32,808 nt of DNA from Devosia sp. 66-14 (lineage in GTDB: Bacteria; Pseudomonadota; Alphaproteobacteria; Rhizobiales; Devosiaceae): the NCBI GenBank assembly GCA_001899085.1, contig MKVB01000002.1, forward strand, positions 553,851 through 586,658, given 5' to 3'. The position numbers were made by a program, and so were the translations under genes. Positions 23,797 to 30,997 of this stretch are shown piece by piece (within the stretch, counting starts at the first letter, position 1; the number at the start of each line of letters is the position of its first letter). The notes under the pieces were generated by a model, which was given only the letters and a program-made list of their open reading frames with translations, was not told the origin of the DNA and made no database searches.

Positions 23797-24173
23797 GGTA
23801 CGGGAAGGATACCCCCACCTTGTCCCTCCCCCGCAAGGAGGGAGGGCTATCGCATTTGAGAGCGATAGGCACCTCTTGCCTTCTCCCCTTGTGGGAGAAG
23901 GTGCCCGAAGGGCGGATGAGGGGTACGCGCAACGAAGTGTAGCGCGATCCGAGCGAAGCGAGGAACGATCCAGTACGCGGAGAGATACCCCTCATCCGGC
24001 CTTCGGCCACCTTCTCCCACAAGGGGAGAAGGCACTCACACAACGGCCGGTGGCTTTCCATATTCGATAGCCCTGCCCGAAAGGGGGAGGAGACCAGAAC
24101 ACTGGCGTCAGTGTCAGCGTCTCCCTCCCCCTTGCGGGGAGGGGCAGGGGTGGGGGTACTCTTCCCGCACCGG
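23797..24173. repeat. Family B palindromic repeat split by a family A element
   Basis: The outer parts form a family B element: GGGAAGGATACCCCCACC and TCCCTCCCCCGCAAGG on the left, and AAGGGGGAGGAGACCAGAAC, CCTCCCCCTTGCGGGGAGGG and GGGGTGGGGGTACTCTTCCC on the right. Compared with the unbroken copies at 29112 and 30771, the sequence stops after the CCCGCAAGG loop and resumes at CCCGAAAGG on the far side of the inserted A element. This repeat region fills most of the 599-base gap between the dehydratase and lacI genes; I see no gene in it. Confidence 0.7.
23844..24073. mobile_element. MITE-like element, family A, copy 2 (230 bases, 9-base terminal inverted repeats)
   Basis: The ends are perfect 9-base inverted repeats: GGGCTATCG (23844-23852) and CGATAGCCC (24065-24073). 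Inside, a second, much longer inverted repeat of about 46 bases per arm runs from CTTCTCCCCTTGTGGGAGAA to GGATGAGGGGTA and back. The arms flank a core of about 60 bases containing ACGAAGTGTAGCGCGATCCG. It encodes nothing. The flanks read CCCGCAAGG and CCCGAAAGG, which could be an imperfect target duplication. The same element is at 16970. Size, terminal repeats, lack of coding and nested position suggest a small element mobilised in trans. Confidence 0.6.
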
Positions 24174-24239
24174 TTCGTCGGTCGCGTTGCAGTCAGATGC
24201 GCCACGCGGGGGAGGATTGCGGAGAGTTCAGCGCGCCCT

Positions 24240-25286
24240 TCAGGTCGTGAACCCCGGGTCGAATACCACCGGCAGCACATGGTCGGGCTGCTCGAAGCGG
24301 CCGGATTTGAGCCGGGCCAGCATGGCTTGGCCGGCGCGTTCGCCGACGGCGTAGGCGGGGGAAAGCACCGTGGTCATGTGCGGGCGGGCATAGCGATGCG
24401 CTTCGAAGCCGTTGAAGCCGACGACCCTGATATCCTCGGGAACGCGCACCCCGCGATCGGTGAGCAGCAGCATGGCGGCGGTCGCCACCGGGTCATTGGC
24501 GCCGACCACGGCGCCGGGCAGGGCGTGGTTGTCGAGATAGGCGGCAAAGGCCGCCTGCACGTCGGCGAAGGACTCGCTGTCGGCCTCGAGCACCGCCACT
24601 TCGGCCGTGCTGCCGGCCGCGGCGATGCTGTCGCGGATGCCGGCAATGCGGTTCTCCACCGCCGGCCAGGGCTGGTGCGGGATCACCACCAGGATATCGG
24701 CCACCCGGCGAGCCAGCAGGTGATCGCCGATCAGCCGGCCGCCGCCCCGGTCGTCCTGGCGCACGGTGCAGATCTCGGCTCCGGCACCAGGCAGTTCCTG
24801 CTGGAACACCACAACCGGCTGGTTGAGATCGGCCAGCCGCGCGATGGCGGCAAGCCGCTCGGGCCTAGGGCCGGAGATCATGGCGCAGAAGCCGGCGACC
24901 TCGAAATTGCGCATGATCATCGATTGCGCCAGCTCGGCCCCCGGCATGCCCTGGATGGTGAGGGTGTAGTCGGCGTGGTTCAGCACATTGGCCAACCCCG
25001 CCACCACCTGGCAGGTGAAGAAATCGGCGAGGAAGGCGGGGGATTCGTCGACGATCACCATGCCGATCGAGCGCTGCTCGGAAACGCGCAGGTTGCGCGC
25101 GTTGGACGAGCGGCGGTAGCCCAGCCGCTCGATCTCGCGCTCCACCCGCTTCTTGGTGGCGGCGCTGACGAACTGCATGCGGCCATTGATGACGTTGGAG
25201 ACCGTCATCGGCGAAACCTCGGCGGCTTTCGCCACATCCTTGATCGTCGCCCGCGGCCGCCGCTCGTCACCGCTCATCGCGGACAT
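24240..25286 (-). CDS. LacI-family transcriptional regulator
   Basis: The product is 348 residues. The N-terminal helix-turn-helix and hinge helix are typical (ATIKDVAKAAEVSPMTVSNV, then RVEREIERLGYRRSSNARNL, about residues 13-60). The rest is a periplasmic-binding-protein-like effector domain (RSIGMVIVDESPAFLADFF, GAVVGANDPVATAAMLLLTDRGVRVPEDIRVVGFNGFEA). ATG codons at 25286 and 25277 are both possible. The gene lies 35 bases after an amidohydrolase gene and probably shares its transcript, but a copy of the predicted operator sits immediately upstream, suggesting autoregulation. The best operator copy is at 23681-23700, so it likely also represses the dehydratase/RraA/CUT2 operon. Confidence 0.92.
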   Translation of the reverse strand: MSAMSGDERRPRATIKDVAKAAEVSPMTVSNVINGRMQFVSAATKKRVEREIERLGYRRSSNARNLRVSEQRSIGMVIVDESPAFLADFFTCQVVAGLANVLNHADYTLTIQGMPGAELAQSMIMRNFEVAGFCAMISGPRPERLAAIARLADLNQPVVVFQQELPGAGAEICTVRQDDRGGGRLIGDHLLARRVADILVVIPHQPWPAVENRIAGIRDSIAAAGSTAEVAVLEADSESFADVQAAFAAYLDNHALPGAVVGANDPVATAAMLLLTDRGVRVPEDIRVVGFNGFEAHRYARPHMTTVLSPAYAVGERAGQAMLARLKSGRFEQPDHVLPVVFDPGFTT

Positions 25287-25310
25287 CACCTCATCGGAAT
25301 GCTCACGACA

Positions 25311-25330
25311 TACATATATCGTTACATCCC
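25311..25330 (-). promoter_or_regulatory. Second predicted LacI operator, overlapping the amidohydrolase stop codon
   Basis: Minus-strand GGGATGTAACGATATATGTA matches the palindrome at 23681-23700 at 15 of 20 positions, including the ATGTAACG and ATGTA blocks in register. The TAA stop of the upstream amidohydrolase gene lies inside it. It is centred about 35 bases before the lacI start. The symmetry is weaker than at the first site, fitting a lower-affinity autoregulatory site. Confidence 0.5.
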
Positions 25331-26218
25331 AATGCGATAGAGCCGGTTGGCATTCTTCCAGAAAACCGCCTCGGATTCCGCGTCGGAAAGCCCCTTGAGG
25401 ATGAGCTGGAAGGCACCGTAGGCCTGCTCGAAGGTGGCGGCGAGGCCGAGCACCGGATGGTCGCTCGCCAGCATGGTGCGCTCGGTGCCGAAGGCGGCGA
25501 GACAATCGAGCACCACCGGGCGGAGGCTGTCGATTGTCCAGTGCGGGTCATAGGCGACGAGGTCGGAGACCTTGATCGCGACGTTCGGCGCGGCGGCGAG
25601 GGCGGTGAGCCCGGCCCGCCAATGCGCCATGCCCTCGTCGGTGCGATCGAAGGGCGAGCCGCAATGGTTGATGATGAAACTGAGGTTCGGGAAGGCGCGC
25701 GCCAGCTCCAACGCCTCGGCCGCCTGCCAGGGCGAGATCATCAGATCGAAGGACAGCCCGAGCGCATCGAGATGCCTGAGCCCCGCCTGCCAGGCCGGGT
25801 TGCTCATCCGGTGACGCTCCCTGGAGAAGGAGCGGGTGGGGTCAGGGTGCCAGCTGAGAATGTCGCGGATGCCGACAACCTTGCCGTGCGCGGCGTAGCG
25901 CTCGAGGATCGCTGGGGTCTCTGGCGCATCGAGGATGGCGTTGCCGACATAGCGGCGCGCCATCCAGTCGGGTTTTTCGAGCGCATCGAGCCAGGCCAGT
26001 TCGGCAAAGGGCTCGCCCGGCTGCCAGCCGGCTTCGACATGCACGGTGCCGACGATGTCGTAGCCGGCGGTATCGCGCAGGTAGTCGGCCGGCAGGCAGC
26101 TCTGAGCCAGCACGCCGCTGGCACCGCGCAGCCAGGGGTGCTTGTCGAGCGAGCGGTCGAACAGGTGGTGGTGTGGGTCGATGATCGGCCCGGTGTAGAG
26201 CCCGTTGGCATCGCGCAT
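25322..26218 (-). CDS. Amidohydrolase-family lactonase (COG3618 type)
   Basis: The product is 298 residues. The metal motif is DPHHHLFD (Asp14, His16, His18), with 'FIINHCGSPFDR' in mid-chain and the C-terminal LASDHPVLGLAATFEQAYGAF and AVFWKNANRLYRIGM typical of COG3618 sugar lactonases. It is a diverged paralogue of the lactonase at 8423-9304 (shared NP-AW-AGL---DALGLSFDL pattern). The ATG at 26218 is 8 bases after the stop of the glycoside-hydrolase-like gene. In the LacI-linked pathway it is the obvious enzyme to open a sugar lactone before the IlvD/Edd dehydratase. The substrate is inferred only. Confidence 0.87.
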   Translation of the reverse strand: MRDANGLYTGPIIDPHHHLFDRSLDKHPWLRGASGVLAQSCLPADYLRDTAGYDIVGTVHVEAGWQPGEPFAELAWLDALEKPDWMARRYVGNAILDAPETPAILERYAAHGKVVGIRDILSWHPDPTRSFSRERHRMSNPAWQAGLRHLDALGLSFDLMISPWQAAEALELARAFPNLSFIINHCGSPFDRTDEGMAHWRAGLTALAAAPNVAIKVSDLVAYDPHWTIDSLRPVVLDCLAAFGTERTMLASDHPVLGLAATFEQAYGAFQLILKGLSDAESEAVFWKNANRLYRIGM

Positions 26219-26226
26219 CGTGATCG

Positions 26227-27816
26227 TCAGCGTCCCATATAACGGCGGCGGCTGATCTGCTCGCCCAATGTCAGCCAGCGCCGCGCCGGCTCACCCTCCA
26301 GCAATGCCATGATCCTGAGCGCTTCGCCCTGCAATTCCTGCAGCCGTGCCACCGGCAGGGTCTGGTTGGCATCGACTTCCTCGGCGATGGCGATGAAGCG
26401 CTCGGCCTGCTGCCGGCCGCCGAGCCGCGGCGCCAGCTCGTCGGCGACGAAGGCATCCCAGCTGAGCGTCGGGTTCCAGCCGAAGCGTGAGAAGGCGAGG
26501 TAACTGAGTTCGACCGTAGCAGTGTAGTCCGACGGCTCGCCCCAGACCGTCAGCCCCTCCATGCCGAGCTCGCGGCCACGCACCGACATGTCGGCGAAGG
26601 TTCTGGCATTGAAGGCATAGCGCTCGGTGCGCTCGTCGCCGTTCCACTGGCAGGCGAACTGGCAGCGCAGCACGTTGGGCTGGGTGGGGAGGTTCTGCAC
26701 ATAGTCGGTCGCGAGCTCGGTGCGGAGCCGCTTCCAGAAGCTGCGATTGGCGGTGTGCTGGTAGATGGCGCCTTTCGGCAGCCGATGCTGCGCCTCGGTC
26801 GCGACCGGATCGAGCAGGTTGTCCCACTGCATTTCGCAATAGATCCAGAGGTCCGGCCGTTTGGCCTTGGCGGCGCGATAAAGCCGCGGGAAGTTTTCGG
26901 CCATGTCGGTATGCGACCAGGAATCGCCGTGGTCGTCCTTGCGGCGGGCGGCTTCGGCGTCGTTGGCGCGGCGGGCGACGCAGCGCTCGCAACCGCAGAC
27001 GCCATAGTCGCCGCTTTCGATATTGATGCCGCCGATCTCGAAGGTCTCGGCCAGCCAGGCGACGGCCTCCTCCATCCACTCGATCACCTCGGGGGCGCTC
27101 GGGCAGGCGCTGACGGTGTAATCGGAATGCGGGAAGTTGAGCGGGAAGGCGAGGTCGGCGATCTGGAAGCCGACATCCTTCTCCATCCTGGCCGCATGCT
27201 GCGGGTTGGCCTTCAGCCAGGTCGAGAGGTTGTACTTGTGCTTGCCCTCCCAATAGACCCCGCCATAGGCGCCGATGGCGATGCCGGGGATGATGCGCAC
27301 GCCGCGCTCGTTGCCGTAGCGGCAGAGCTCCTTGGCCGCTTCGATGCCGCCATGGCTGTCGCGGAGGAACCCATAGACGGTGATGCCGCCGATGCGGTTG
27401 ATCGAGCAGAAATCCACCAGCCGTTTGTAGTCGGCAAGGAAGCCGCCGGGCGGCTTCTGGAACGGATTGAAGACGCCGATCTCCTGCTGGCCGATCTGCG
27501 ACAGCTCCCAGTTCGTCGAGTGATCCCAGGTCCAGAAGGTGCGGTAGGCGAGGCCGGGCTTGCCGGTGACGGGGCGGCTCCAGGCGGCGAGATCGAGCCT
27601 GCCGGCCGAGCGCTGGATGATTTCCTCGACGCCATAGATGACGCCCGAGAACGGACCGCCGCGCAGCTCGAGCGTGTCGCCGTCCATGGCGATGGCGAAC
27701 TCACCTTCAGCAAGGGCGGGATCGAGTTGCAGCCGCACGTTCGGCAGGCTGTCGCCGAAGCTTTCGCGCAACCGTCGTGCCGCGTGTGGGTGAGCGTTCT
27801 CGCCGTCGATGGCCAT
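26227..27816 (-). CDS. Putative glycoside hydrolase-like protein (GH20/GH67/DUF4838-like architecture)
   Basis: The product is 529 residues from the ATG at 27816 (GGGAGG 11 bases upstream). Residues about 1-75 look like the small alpha/beta domain preceding GH20/GH67 barrels (DTLELRGGPFSGVIYGVEEI). From about residue 88 the protein has a TIM-barrel pattern: YRTFWTWDHSTNWELSQIG, INRIGGITVYGF and RGVRIIPGIAIGAYGGVYW. An acidic motif INIESGD (264-270) precedes a Cys cluster C-x-C-x-x-C (274, 276, 279), seen in some uncharacterised hydrolase-like families. There is no signal peptide, so it would act on an imported glycoside. I cannot name the family or the bond cleaved with confidence. It leads the operon with the lactonase and lacI. 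Confidence 0.75.
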   Translation of the reverse strand: MAIDGENAHPHAARRLRESFGDSLPNVRLQLDPALAEGEFAIAMDGDTLELRGGPFSGVIYGVEEIIQRSAGRLDLAAWSRPVTGKPGLAYRTFWTWDHSTNWELSQIGQQEIGVFNPFQKPPGGFLADYKRLVDFCSINRIGGITVYGFLRDSHGGIEAAKELCRYGNERGVRIIPGIAIGAYGGVYWEGKHKYNLSTWLKANPQHAARMEKDVGFQIADLAFPLNFPHSDYTVSACPSAPEVIEWMEEAVAWLAETFEIGGINIESGDYGVCGCERCVARRANDAEAARRKDDHGDSWSHTDMAENFPRLYRAAKAKRPDLWIYCEMQWDNLLDPVATEAQHRLPKGAIYQHTANRSFWKRLRTELATDYVQNLPTQPNVLRCQFACQWNGDERTERYAFNARTFADMSVRGRELGMEGLTVWGEPSDYTATVELSYLAFSRFGWNPTLSWDAFVADELAPRLGGRQQAERFIAIAEEVDANQTLPVARLQELQGEALRIMALLEGEPARRWLTLGEQISRRRYMGR

Positions 27817-27913
27817 TGCCTGAAAATCCTCCCGTTGGTGGTCGCGTCGGGCCGCCGCGGCATGGCGGCGATCCTTGACAGAGTTAAGCAGCGCTTCTAT
27901 CAAATATCAACAT

Positions 27914-27935
27914 CAACTATCGCCAGTGATAATTG
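27914..27935. promoter_or_regulatory. Operator-like palindrome between divergent genes
   Basis: CAACTATC (27914-27921) and GATAATTG (27928-27935) are inverted repeats matching at 7 of 8 positions, separated by GCCAGT. The site lies in the 177-base gap between the hydrolase-like gene (minus) and the Gfo/Idh gene (plus), about 100 and 59 bases from their starts. It does not match the LacI sites, so a different regulator, encoded elsewhere or beyond the window, is suggested. Confidence 0.4.
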
Positions 27936-27993
27936 ACGCGTTCGAGACCAGCCTCTTCCGGGGCGCTGCAAGCGAGCGCGTGATGGAGACCTC

Positions 27994-29085
27994 ATGACCT
28001 CGACGACCCTCCCCGCCGCCCTTGCCGACCTGCAGCAGGTCTGGCCGATGCCGAGCCGGCCGCGGCCGATCACCATTATCGGCGCCGGCGGCATCGTCCG
28101 CGACGGGCACCTGCCGGCATACCGGAAGATGGGCCTGCCGGTCGCCGGGATTTTCGACGTGAACCAGGAGACCGCCAGGACCCTGGCTGCGGATTTCGGG
28201 GTCGAGGTGGTGCACCCGACGCTCGAGGCGGCGATCGCCGCCTGCGGCACTGACGGGATCTTCGACCTGGCGCTGCCGCCGGCGGTGCTGCTCGGCACGG
28301 TCGATCGGCTGCCGGCAAACAGCGCGGCCCTGCTGCAGAAGCCGGTCGGCCCGGATCTCGCCACGGCCCGCAAGATCGTTGCGGCGATCGACCAGCGCTC
28401 GATTACTGCCGCGACCAATTTCCAGCTGCGCTTTACCCCCTCGATGCTGGCGATCCGCGATGCGGCGCGCAAAGGGCTGCTGGGTGAGATCGTCGAGGTC
28501 GAGGTGCGGCTGGCGGTCTATATGCCGTGGGAATTGTGGAGCTTCATCCCGCATCTCGATGCAGTGGAGATCCCGCTGCACTCGATCCACTATCTCGACT
28601 GGATCCGCTCGCTGCTGGGCGAGCCCGAAAGCGTCTATGCCAAGGCGGTGAAGCACCCGCGCTATCCGACGTTGGCGGATGCGCGCTCCTCGATCATCCT
28701 CGACTATGGCGATCGAGTGCGCTGCGCATTGTCGCTCAACCACACCTACAATTACGGCCCCGAGCATATCGAAGCGACGATCCGGGTCGAGGGCACCGCA
28801 GGCTGCGCCCATCTCACCGTCGGCTATCTCGTCGACTACGTGAAGCCGGTGCCCGAGACGCTGGAAATGACCATCGTGGGGGTGCCGTGGACGGCGGTGC
28901 CGCTGGTCGGCGGCGAGCGGGTGCCGGACGCCTTCGGCTTCGTCATGGCGAACCTGCAGCGCTTCGCCGCCGGGGAAGACACGGTGCTCGACACCGACGT
29001 GCACGATTCCATCAGGACGATGGCGCTGGTCGATGCGGCGCTGAAATCGAGCCGGCAGGGCGGGGTGGTGCCGGAGGGGGTGTGA
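27994..29085 (+). CDS. Gfo/Idh/MocA-family oxidoreductase
   Basis: The product is 363 residues. The NAD(P)-binding Rossmann fold (ITIIGAGGIVRDGHLPAY, Gly-rich loop at about 30-33) is followed by the family Lys in QKPVGP (Lys116; the usual E-K-P has Gln in place of Glu). The C-terminal substrate domain contains IPLHSIHYLDWIRSLLG with His196/His199, where the catalytic His/Asp of the family lies. The ATG at 27994 has GGAG 5 bases upstream. Family members oxidise sugars, inositols or sugar acids, commonly at C1 or C3. It begins the plus-strand CUT1 transporter cluster and is divergent from the hydrolase-like gene, so it may supply the dehydrogenase step for either set. Confidence 0.9.
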   Translation: MTSTTLPAALADLQQVWPMPSRPRPITIIGAGGIVRDGHLPAYRKMGLPVAGIFDVNQETARTLAADFGVEVVHPTLEAAIAACGTDGIFDLALPPAVLLGTVDRLPANSAALLQKPVGPDLATARKIVAAIDQRSITAATNFQLRFTPSMLAIRDAARKGLLGEIVEVEVRLAVYMPWELWSFIPHLDAVEIPLHSIHYLDWIRSLLGEPESVYAKAVKHPRYPTLADARSSIILDYGDRVRCALSLNHTYNYGPEHIEATIRVEGTAGCAHLTVGYLVDYVKPVPETLEMTIVGVPWTAVPLVGGERVPDAFGFVMANLQRFAAGEDTVLDTDVHDSIRTMALVDAALKSSRQGGVVPEGV

Positions 29086-29111
29086 GGGCTCTGAGCGTGG
29101 GACGGGGCGGT

Positions 29112-29240
29112 GCGGGAAGAGGTCCCCCCACCCTGTCCCTCCCCCGCAAGGGGGAAGGAGACGCTCATACCGGCGCCTGTGTTTGGGTCTCCCTCCCCCT
29201 TGCGGGGAGGGGACAGGGGTGGGGGTGCTCTTCACGCACT
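29112..29240. repeat. Palindromic repeat family B, intact copy
   Basis: Left arm 29116-29150 (GAAGAGGTCCCCCCACCCTG, CCCTCCCCCGCAAG) and right arm about 29198-29233 (CTTGCGGGGAGGGGACAGGG, GTGGGGGTGCTCTTC) are inverted. The joining 40 or so bases run GGAGACGCTCATACCGGCGC to TTTGGGTCTCC. It lies just after the Gfo/Idh gene and, with the palindrome at 29275, accounts for the 383-base gap before the binding-protein gene. It may act as a transcript end or RNA stabiliser. Confidence 0.75.
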
Positions 29241-29274
29241 GCCCTAACCGATCGCCATCCCGACAGACTTTTGT

Positions 29275-29296
29275 ATAAGAAATTACACTTTCATAT
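29275..29296. promoter_or_regulatory. Operator-like palindrome upstream of the CUT1 binding-protein gene
   Basis: ATAAGAAA (29275-29282) and TTTCATAT (29289-29296) are inverted repeats matching at 7 of 8 positions around TTACAC. The surrounding 29265-29305 is the most A/T-rich stretch between the two genes, consistent with a promoter. It is about 173 bases before the ATG. It resembles none of the other predicted operators in the window. Confidence 0.4.
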
Positions 29297-29468
29297 TGGA
29301 AACTTGTCGTGCTAGCGTCACGGCACTGACACGGGACGTGAAGATGCGCGTCCGAGGGGTGTGTCGATGGGGTGATCGGGGAGGCAGGGCGCTTTCCCGG
29401 CGCCCATAGGGGACAACGGCGTGATGGGCTTCCGCCCGGCGCCGGGCATCAGAGGAAGGGAAATTCAG

Positions 29469-30755
29469 ATGACCATCGTTTCGAGACAGGGTTGGCGCAT
29501 CGTCGCGGGCGCCGTGGCGCTGACGGCCATGATGGCGCCGGCGCTGGCGCAGGATGTCACCACCATTCGCGTGCTCAACTGGCAGCCGGGTGGCCCGGAC
29601 TACTGGGCGCAACTGGTGGCGGCGTTCGAGAAGGCCAATCCGGATGTGAAGGTCGAACTCGAGACCGTGCCGTTCGATCGCTATCCGAGCGTCCAGGGTC
29701 CCTATATCGCGACCAAGAGCGGCCCCGATGTGATGGAGAACAATGCCGGCCTCGAGCTGTTCGATCGGCGCAGCGCCTATGTGCAGCTGCCCGAGGACGT
29801 GCTCGCCGCGGCCGGTGACCTGATCACCTATTCGGGCGGCTGCCTCAACTACGACACCACCCAGCCCTGCTACGGCCTGCCGTTCGGCTACCAGGGCAAT
29901 GTGATGTACTACAACAAGGCCGTGCTGACGGAAGCCGGGCTCGACGCGGCCAACCCGCCCAAGACCTGGGACGAGATGGATGCGGCCTGTACCGCGGTGA
30001 AGGCGATCGGCAAGACCTGCCTCGCACACGGCATGACCGGGGTGTTCCCGGCCTACTGGAACTTCCCGGAAGTCGCCCGCAACTTCCTCACCGAAGACGA
30101 CATGCGCGCCATCATGGTGGGCAAGCTGCCGTGGACCGACCCCAAGATGGTGTCGATCCTCGAAGCCATGGCCTCGATCGGCACGACGCGCGGCTGGATC
30201 AACTCGAGCTCGCCCTCGATCTCGATGCTGCCTGACGGCGCCGATATCTTCCAGAGCGGCAATGCCGCCTTCGCCTCCACCATCATCGCCGATGCGGTGA
30301 ACTGGGCGGCGTTCGGCGCGGCTCTGGGCGATGAGAATGTCGGCGCCATGAGCTGGCCGGTACTGGTGGCCGACGCTCCCCTGGCGCACAGCTTCAGCGG
30401 CACCGAGAGCTCGGTGTTCGGCGTGACGCCGTGGAGCACCAAGCAGGAAGCGGGCTTCAAGTTCGTGAAGTTCGTCGCCGGCGTCGAGAACGCCAACCTC
30501 CTCGCCAGCGTCGCAGGCGGCATCTCGCTCAACAGGAATGTCGATCCGAACGCGCTGCCGAAGTCTCAGGCGCTGGCGCAGATCCAGGAGATCATCAAGA
30601 AGCCGACCCTGCATGTCGGCGTGCTGCTCTCCGGCCAGGAAGCCGACGCCCTGGCGCGCGGCTGGCAGGAAGTGACGCTCGGCACCATCACCGTGGCCGA
30701 CTGGACCGCGCAGATGCAGACGGCGCTCGAGGAGAGCCCGAGCAAGGCGCAGTAA
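29469..30755 (+). CDS. Sugar ABC transporter substrate-binding protein, family 1 (CUT1)
   Basis: The product is 428 residues. It starts at the ATG at 29469, preceded by GGAAGGG 8 bases away; the in-frame start 48 bases earlier lacks a signal peptide at its N-terminus. The signal peptide is clear (MTIVSRQGWRIVAGAVALTA...APALAQ). The mature protein has the family-1 pattern: IRVLNWQPGGPDYWAQLVAAFEKANPDVKVE, PFGYQGNVMYYNKAVLTEAGL, PKTWDEMDAACTAVKAIGK, and a C-terminal FSGTESSVFGVTPWSTKQEAG block. It binds a mono- or oligosaccharide for the two permeases downstream. Confidence 0.93.
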   Translation: MTIVSRQGWRIVAGAVALTAMMAPALAQDVTTIRVLNWQPGGPDYWAQLVAAFEKANPDVKVELETVPFDRYPSVQGPYIATKSGPDVMENNAGLELFDRRSAYVQLPEDVLAAAGDLITYSGGCLNYDTTQPCYGLPFGYQGNVMYYNKAVLTEAGLDAANPPKTWDEMDAACTAVKAIGKTCLAHGMTGVFPAYWNFPEVARNFLTEDDMRAIMVGKLPWTDPKMVSILEAMASIGTTRGWINSSSPSISMLPDGADIFQSGNAAFASTIIADAVNWAAFGAALGDENVGAMSWPVLVADAPLAHSFSGTESSVFGVTPWSTKQEAGFKFVKFVAGVENANLLASVAGGISLNRNVDPNALPKSQALAQIQEIIKKPTLHVGVLLSGQEADALARGWQEVTLGTITVADWTAQMQTALEESPSKAQ

Positions 30756-30770
30756 GGGGACGGTTCGGCT

Positions 30771-30919
30771 CGGAAAGAGCACCCCCCACCCTGTCCCTCC
30801 CCCGCCTAGCGGACGCGGTAGCGCCGCGGGGGAGGAGACCAAAACACTGACGCCGGTGTGAGCGTCTCCCTCCCCCTTGCGGGGAGAGGACAGGGGTGGG
30901 GGTACTCTTCCCGCACCGG
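30771..30919. repeat. Palindromic repeat family B with altered stem tip
   Basis: The outer arms are as in the copy at 29112 (GAAAGAGCACCCCCCACCCT to AGGGGTGGGGGTACTCTTCC). The left stem, normally CCCCCGCAAGGGGGAG, has its GCAA loop replaced by CTAGCGGACGCGGTAGCGCC, itself a small hairpin that shares the 15-mer GGACGCGGTAGCGCC with the repeat at 18960. It lies between the binding-protein and first permease genes, in a position analogous to the palindromes at 5121 and 18960. Confidence 0.7.
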
Positions 30920-30997
30920 CTCGTCAGCTGCGGTGTCGCCATCGACCGTCCGGAGCCGGTTCATCCGGCTCCGTTCTTCCAGGCCTTCGGACAATCC

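Noticed and set aside
23876-24070. Small open frames giving peptides such as ...ARRADEGY...FGHLLPQGEKA
   Set aside because: They are translations of the family A repeat; the same pseudo-peptide arises from the other copy at 17021-17260. No evidence of real coding.
16885-24173. Possible CRISPR array from the repeated blocks
   Set aside because: Repeats are few, long, palindromic and far apart, with no regular spacers and no cas genes.
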